The notes beneath the pieces are model-generated. The model did not search any database. It was not told where the DNA came from and saw nothing but the letters and a program-made list of their open reading frames with translations. Both the position numbers and the translations under genes were made by a program. Shown piece after piece: positions 60,082 through 64,000 of a stretch of 64,000 nt of DNA. This DNA is from an uncultured Flavobacteriales bacterium (GTDB lineage Bacteria > Bacteroidota > Bacteroidia > Flavobacteriales_G > Salibacteraceae): the NCBI GenBank assembly GCA_937121175.1, contig CAKZKD010000005.1:1-64000 (forward strand), written 5' to 3'. Numbering within the stretch: position 1 is the stretch's first letter; every line of letters starts with the position of its first letter.

Positions 60082-60333
60082 CTATAAAGCTGAAACTTTC
60101 TTTGAAAGTTTAGACTTCAAGTTAGCTGCTTTATTCGAATGAATAATATTGTTTTTAGCCAATTTGTCAATCATTGAAAATACTTTAGGAAGACTTGCAG
60201 AGGCTGCTTTTTTATCAGTCTCTTCTCTTAAATCACGAATAGCGTTACGTGTAGTTTTAAAGACGTAACGGTTACGTTCTCTACGTACTTTAATTTGTCT
60301 AATTCTTTTTAATGCTGACTTGTGATTTGCCAT
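60082..60333 (-). CDS. rpsT: 30S ribosomal protein S20
   Basis: The 83-residue, very basic helical protein is a structural part of the small ribosomal subunit. [21 protein letters not shown] and [19 protein letters not shown] are the family signatures. It lies 23 bases downstream of tRNA-Glu on the same strand, possibly in one transcript, and has a strong terminator. Confidence 0.97.
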   Translation of the reverse strand: MANHKSALKRIRQIKVRRERNRYVFKTTRNAIRDLREETDKKAASASLPKVFSMIDKLAKNNIIHSNKAANLKSKLSKKVSAL

Positions 60334-60356
60334 ACTATCTTTTATTTAAAAAATTG

Positions 60357-60428
60357 TAGCCCATAGGAGAATCGAACTCCTGTTACCAGGATGAAAACCT
60401 GGCGTCCTAACCACTAGACGAATGGGCC
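60357..60428 (-). tRNA. tRNA-Glu (anticodon TTC)
   Basis: The minus strand folds as a 72-nt tRNA. GGCCCAT pairs with ATGGGCT (first pair G-U), the discriminator is A, CCAGG/CCTGG encloses TTTTCAT, and the T-loop is GTTCGATTC. The anticodon TTC is at 60393..60395. CCA is not encoded after the discriminator. rpsT follows closely downstream. Confidence 0.95.
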
Positions 60429-60603
60429 ATTTTGTTATTTAACTCTAGGCATTGCCTGTAGTTTAAATTATTTCAAAGCGTTGCTTTCTTTAAAAGCGAG
60501 TGCAAAATTAACCTTACTTTTTCAATCACAAAACAAAAAGTCTTTTTTTTTAGTCTTAAATCGTTTTAATATTAACAGGTAATGCAATCTAAAAAGTAAG
60601 CAA

Positions 60604-60621
60604 ATTGTACATTTGTACAAT
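60604..60621 (+). promoter_or_regulatory. Palindrome over the start of the NqrM-like gene
   Basis: ATTGTACA (60604..60611), TT, TGTACAAT (60614..60621) is a perfect inverted repeat that ends on the first two bases of the ATG. It also contains TACATTTG (60608..60615), a full match to the -7 consensus TAnnTTTG. If used, transcription would begin at or near the ATG and a repressor bound to the palindrome would block it. Confidence 0.45.
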
Positions 60622-60811
60622 GAAAGTTATTCTTCTATCTATTGGTTTACTTGGGCTCGGAATTGCCGGAATTGCAATTAAGATTTGGGCAAAGAAAGAT
60701 GGGAAATTCGCTGGCACATGTGCTTCCAACAATCCTGTATTAAACGAAGAGGGTCAGCCTTGCAGTTTTTGCGGGGCGCTGCCTGATGAACAATGCCAGA
60801 AGGAGGATTAA
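60620..60811 (+). CDS. Small membrane protein, NqrM-like
   Basis: The 63-residue protein has one N-terminal membrane helix (MKVILLSIGLLGLGIAGIAIKIW) and a short soluble tail with four cysteines: GTCASNNP, then CSFCGALPDEQC (C-x13-C-x2-C-x6-C). NqrM (DUF539) of gammaproteobacteria is also a single-helix protein with four essential cysteines and is needed to mature the Na+-NQR iron centre. Here the gene lies 3 bases from convergent apbE and next to nqrF. I infer that it is the Bacteroidota counterpart of NqrM. ATG at 60620 is preferred to TTG at 60605. A palindrome with a -7 box overlaps the start. Confidence 0.75.
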   Translation: MKVILLSIGLLGLGIAGIAIKIWAKKDGKFAGTCASNNPVLNEEGQPCSFCGALPDEQCQKED

Positions 60812-60813
60812 AC

Positions 60814-61920
60814 CTACTGTAAGTCAATCTCTAATCTATCTTCTACTCCTTTTGTTGTGAAGAATTTATACTCCCCTTTTTCGGAATAAATAAGAAAAGC
60901 ATCTAATGTTTTTCCATCCTCAGTACTCAAGAACCCAACGCTCTGTTCAAACCCCATAACCATAAATGCTGTTGCAAATGCATCTGCAGTTGCACAGTCA
61001 TCGGAAATAACAGTAGCACTTAGCAAACTATTTTTTGCAGGGTAACCTGTTTTGGGGTTTATGGTGTGATGAAACTTTACCCCATCTATGTCAGTAAACT
61101 TCCTATAGTTACCTGATGTAGCAATTGCTTTATCCTCTACCCTCAATTTTGCCTGTAAAGTCCTTTTCCCAACATCCTCAGTTGGCTTGTCAATTCCAAT
61201 CAACCAGTTTTCTCCTGCTGGGCGTTTGCCTTTAGCGTACATTTCTCCTCCTAGCTCAATAAGAAAAGATTTTAATCCTCGATACTGACAAAATTGGCTC
61301 AGCACATCAACCGAATACCCTTGAGCGATTGCATTAAAATCCAATTGCTGTTTACAAGCGTTCTGTAATAATTTAATAGCTGAACCTTTATCTGAACTTA
61401 GTAACAGACCATTCAAATCCAAGGTTCTTTCTCCTAACAATACGTTTATTGAATCCATTTTAGCACACTTCAAAATTCGAGAAACCTCTGAAGAATCAAT
61501 TTCTATATTATTCGAATTGTTTGCTCCTAAGCCATAATAGTCGAGCAAAGGTTTTACAGTTGGATTAAAAGCACCTTCAGTTGACCTAGAATAAATGTGC
61601 GACATTTCTAAATTCCGAATAAAGTGCCTATCCAGTAATACAGAATCTTGTCCATTGTTGAATTTGGAAATAATACTTTCCGAATTCCAGGTTGACATCG
61701 AAAAATCAATTTCAAGTAAAATGGAATCTATTTCTGCTTTGACCAACTCAATACTATCCGAATAATAGACTATTGAATAGGTAGTGCCTTGTGCCTCTCC
61801 TTTAATCGTCTTTCTCAGATTAGTTTTCTTCGCTAATAAAGGGGCTTCGTACTGGCAACTAACAACCAAAAACGCTAAACCCAGAGTAATACTAAAGTGG
61901 ACTATTCTTTTTATACACAT
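60814..61920 (-). CDS. apbE: FAD:protein FMN transferase ApbE
   Basis: ApbE attaches FMN covalently to Thr residues of NqrB and NqrC, activating Na+-NQR. The 368-residue protein is a lipoprotein (signal ending VVSC), so it acts at the periplasmic face. Its family motifs are GEAQGTTYSIVYY, FNAIAQGYSVDVL, ELGGEMYAKGKRP and HHTINPKTGYPAKNSL, with the C-terminal DDCATADAFATAFMVMG. It follows the nqr operon on the same strand, separated by a weak terminator, and converges with the NqrM-like gene. Confidence 0.95.
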   Translation of the reverse strand: MCIKRIVHFSITLGLAFLVVSCQYEAPLLAKKTNLRKTIKGEAQGTTYSIVYYSDSIELVKAEIDSILLEIDFSMSTWNSESIISKFNNGQDSVLLDRHFIRNLEMSHIYSRSTEGAFNPTVKPLLDYYGLGANNSNNIEIDSSEVSRILKCAKMDSINVLLGERTLDLNGLLLSSDKGSAIKLLQNACKQQLDFNAIAQGYSVDVLSQFCQYRGLKSFLIELGGEMYAKGKRPAGENWLIGIDKPTEDVGKRTLQAKLRVEDKAIATSGNYRKFTDIDGVKFHHTINPKTGYPAKNSLLSATVISDDCATADAFATAFMVMGFEQSVGFLSTEDGKTLDAFLIYSEKGEYKFFTTKGVEDRLEIDLQ

Positions 61921-61960
61921 ACAGAAACTATAATTGTGTTTCCGAAAATACTCAGAAACA

Positions 61961-61991
61961 AAAAACCCTCTCCAAAATGGAAAGGGTTTTT
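61961..61991 (-). terminator. Terminator between nqrF and apbE
   Basis: AAAAACCCT (61961..61969) and AGGGTTTTT (61983..61991) form a nine-pair stem extended by TCC/GGA across a single mismatch. It lies 8 bases after the nqrF stop on the minus strand and provides a T-run there. Read-through to apbE is possible, since the stem has a mismatch. Confidence 0.7.
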
Positions 61992-61998
61992 AAAAATT

Positions 61999-63291
61999 TT
62001 ATCCTCCAAAATCATCAAAGGCCACATTCTCTGGAGGAACTCCCCAGTCATCGCACATTTTAAGAACTGCCTGATTCATCATTGGTGGTCCACAAAAATA
62101 AAATTCAATATCCTCTGGAGCATCATGTTTTGAAAGGTAGTTATCTATCACAGATTGGTGAACAAAGCCGACGAATCCATCACCTTCATCTTCCATGTCC
62201 TTCTTCACTTTCCAATTATCTTCTTCTAATGGTTCTGACAATACTAAATGAAACTTGAAGTTTGGAAAATCTTTTTCCAACGCGTAAAAATGATCTAAGT
62301 AGAATAATTCTCTTTTAGACCGCCCGCCATACCAATAGCTTACTTTTCTTCCCGTTTTAATGGTTCTAAATAGTTCATACAAATGAGAACGCATCGGCGC
62401 CATTCCAGCACCACCGCCTATGTACAACATTTCAGAATCGTTATCTTTAATAAAGAACTCTCCGTAAGGACCTGAAACAGTTACTTTATCACCTTCTTTA
62501 CAATTGAAAATATAAGAAGAAGCAACCCCAGGATTTACATCCATCCAATCGTTTTTATCTCTATCCCAAGGTGGTGTAGCAATACGCACATTCAACATGA
62601 TTCTTCTTCCTTCTGCAGGATAGGAAGCCATAGAATATGCACGTTCAACCAGCTCATCATTTTTCATGGTAAGTGGCCATAAATTGAATTTATCCCATTC
62701 TAATTTGAACTTATCTGGCTCTCCTGGATGTTCTTGCGGATGAGCAGTAATGTCCATTTCCTTAAAGTTGGTTACCGTTTTTGGAATTTCAATCTGAATA
62801 TAACCACCTGCTTTGTAGTCCATATCCTCAGGTAATTCAACAATAAACTCTTTGATGAATGAAGCAACATTGTAGTTAGACACCACGGTCGCTTCCCATT
62901 TCTTAATTCCAAAAATTTCTTCTGGAATTGAAATTTCCATGTTCTCTTTCACCTTTACTTGGCAACCAAGTCGATAATCTTCGGAAATTTCTTTTCTTGA
63001 AAAATGTGGTTCTTCAGTTGGTAGAATTGAACCACCTCCTTCATGAACTTGACAAGTACACTGAATACACGTTCCACCTCCGCCACAAGCAGAGGGTAAA
63101 AATATACCAGCGTTACCGAGAGTAGAAAGTAACGAACTTCCACCCTCAACCTCTATTTCTTTTTCTCCATTTATCTTAATCATAACTGGACCAGATGAAG
63201 ATAACTTAGCTTTTGCGAACAAAAGCAACGACACCAATAGAAGAGTAACTATTAAGAAAACAACTATGGCTGCTGTAAGCGTGATTCCCAT
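61999..63291 (-). CDS. nqrF: Na+-translocating NADH:quinone reductase subunit F
   Basis: NqrF is the entry point of the sodium-pumping NADH dehydrogenase. The 430-residue protein has an N-terminal membrane helix and a 2Fe-2S ferredoxin domain with Cys69, Cys75, Cys78 and Cys110 ([15 protein letters not shown]). A FAD domain follows (RAYSMASYP) and a NADH domain ([19 protein letters not shown]), ending with [12 protein letters not shown] and AFDDFGG. The length is normal. It lies 21 bases after nqrE, the last nqr gene. The complex moves electrons from NADH to quinone and pumps Na+ outward. Confidence 0.97.
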   Translation of the reverse strand: MGITLTAAIVVFLIVTLLLVSLLLFAKAKLSSSGPVMIKINGEKEIEVEGGSSLLSTLGNAGIFLPSACGGGGTCIQCTCQVHEGGGSILPTEEPHFSRKEISEDYRLGCQVKVKENMEISIPEEIFGIKKWEATVVSNYNVASFIKEFIVELPEDMDYKAGGYIQIEIPKTVTNFKEMDITAHPQEHPGEPDKFKLEWDKFNLWPLTMKNDELVERAYSMASYPAEGRRIMLNVRIATPPWDRDKNDWMDVNPGVASSYIFNCKEGDKVTVSGPYGEFFIKDNDSEMLYIGGGAGMAPMRSHLYELFRTIKTGRKVSYWYGGRSKRELFYLDHFYALEKDFPNFKFHLVLSEPLEEDNWKVKKDMEDEGDGFVGFVHQSVIDNYLSKHDAPEDIEFYFCGPPMMNQAVLKMCDDWGVPPENVAFDDFGG

Positions 63292-63312
63292 TGTGTAAAT
63301 TTTATCGTTTAA

Positions 63313-63930
63313 TTATAATTCGATTCCCATGAAACTCATGAATGCAATTCCCATAAGTCCAGTAATAATAAATGTAATTCCCAAACCTCTCAGCGGAGCT
63401 GGAACATGAGAATATTTAATTTTTTCTCTAATCGCTGCAATGGCAACAATTGCCAAAAACCAGCCAACTCCAGAGCCTAAACCAAATGAAGTGGCCTCAG
63501 CAATAGTCGCGTATTGTCTTTCTTGCATAAACAATGCACCACCCAATATTGAACAGTTCACAGCAATTAATGGCAAGAAAATACCCAAAGCACCGTAAAG
63601 CGCAGGAGCAAATTTTTCTACAATCATTTCAACCAATTGCACCATGGAAGCAATTACTGCAATGAACATGATAAAAGAAAGAAAACTTAAATCTACAGTT
63701 GCAAACTCACTTCCTAACCAAGAAAGTGCTCCCTCTTTCAACACATAATTTTCTAACAAGTAGTTAATGGGTACCGTAATTCCCAATACGAAAATCACGG
63801 CAGCTCCAAGACCAACTCCGGTTTTTACCGTTTTTGATACCGCCAAGTATGAACACATACCTAGGAAGTAGGCAAATATCATATTGTCTATGAATATGCC
63901 TTTTACAAATATGTTTACTAATTCAGTCAT
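63313..63930 (-). CDS. nqrE: Na+-translocating NADH:quinone reductase subunit E
   Basis: The 205-residue integral membrane subunit has six helices, with the NqrE/RnfA signature [23 protein letters not shown] near the start and [38 protein letters not shown] in the second half. Its inverted partner NqrD should lie directly upstream. NqrD and NqrE together hold an iron centre within the membrane. It lies between nqrD (end seen at 63952) and nqrF. Confidence 0.96.
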   Translation of the reverse strand: MTELVNIFVKGIFIDNMIFAYFLGMCSYLAVSKTVKTGVGLGAAVIFVLGITVPINYLLENYVLKEGALSWLGSEFATVDLSFLSFIMFIAVIASMVQLVEMIVEKFAPALYGALGIFLPLIAVNCSILGGALFMQERQYATIAEATSFGLGSGVGWFLAIVAIAAIREKIKYSHVPAPLRGLGITFIITGLMGIAFMSFMGIEL

Positions 63931-63951
63931 GATTTTTTTCCTTAAATGAAA

Positions 63952-64000
63952 TTAGTGCGATTCTATTAATGCAGTGTTCTTAGAACGCTGAATCCAAATA
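63952..64000 (-). CDS. nqrD: 3' end of nqrD (partial)
   Basis: The last 49 bases of the window hold the end of a minus-strand frame reading IWIQRSKNTALIESH and a stop at 63952. It lies 21 bases before the nqrE start, the same spacing as nqrE to nqrF. A membrane-helix end followed by charged residues fits NqrD, and gene order predicts it. The fragment is too short to prove identity. Confidence 0.55.
   Translation of the reverse strand, partial: IWIQRSKNTALIESH

Overview
The window looks like chromosomal DNA of a Bacteroidota bacterium, most likely a flavobacterium-like marine or freshwater lineage. The sequence is AT-rich. Several secreted proteins end in type IX secretion (T9SS) sorting domains. 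Promoters fit the Bacteroidota form TTG-N19-TAnnTTTG, and most genes lack a Shine-Dalgarno sequence. Many genes belong to families typical of the phylum (DUF5723, DUF4476, DUF4159, DUF1573-YajC-YbbR, Na+-NQR). The species cannot be named from the sequence alone. No phage, transposase, integrase, rRNA or CRISPR array is present.

Layout: 1-2.03 kb holds tRNA-Pro and two divergent, related lipoproteins. 2.06-5.38 kb is the translation operon thrS-infC-rpmI-rplT, in which infC starts at an AUA codon behind a strong Shine-Dalgarno. 5.35-11.9 kb carries a GT39-like glycosyltransferase, a TPR lipoprotein, recA, an anchor-L/OmpA protein, a lipoprotein and the peroxiredoxin bcp. 12.05-24.26 kb is a phenylacetate (paa) catabolic region: paaY-J-I, then a plus-strand trio (DUF5723, DUF2461, secreted hydrolase), then paaH-G-D-C-B-A and divergent paaE. 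paaK, paaZ, paaF and a regulator are not in the window. 24.4-37.6 kb holds a saccharopine-dehydrogenase-like enzyme, DUF4476 and DUF423 proteins, pckA, a T9SS subtilase, rsmE-DUF4159, an Asp-box T9SS protein, an internally duplicated secreted protein and hutH.

37.8-42.7 kb runs from hisS to ettA. Between them lies a 1.5 kb accessory insert with two unrecognised coupled genes and a ParD/ParE toxin-antitoxin pair, bounded by GTTAGC-type short repeats and an imperfect palindrome that resemble integron cassette (attC) architecture. 42.8-51 kb carries membrane proteins, an MFS transporter and two large convergent T9SS proteins whose 3' ends share a perfect palindrome. 51.2-59.6 kb has tandem FKBP isomerases, the nnr-coaE-ybbR-yajC-DUF1573 operon, a GNAT/deacetylase pair and radC. 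59.6-64 kb has an acidic lipoprotein, rpsT, tRNA-Glu, an NqrM-like small protein, apbE and the end of the Na+-NQR operon (nqrD 3' end, nqrE, nqrF).

The main functional blocks are aromatic (phenylacetyl-CoA) degradation, sodium-motive respiration with its flavin-insertion partner ApbE, translation components, and secreted or surface proteins. The most unusual points are the non-AUG starts of infC (AUA) and of the secreted hydrolase (AUU), the both-strand coding palindrome at 47.2 kb, the cassette-like insert at 39.3-40.8 kb, and a set of small two-hairpin intergenic elements beginning with CGTCAT or a close variant.
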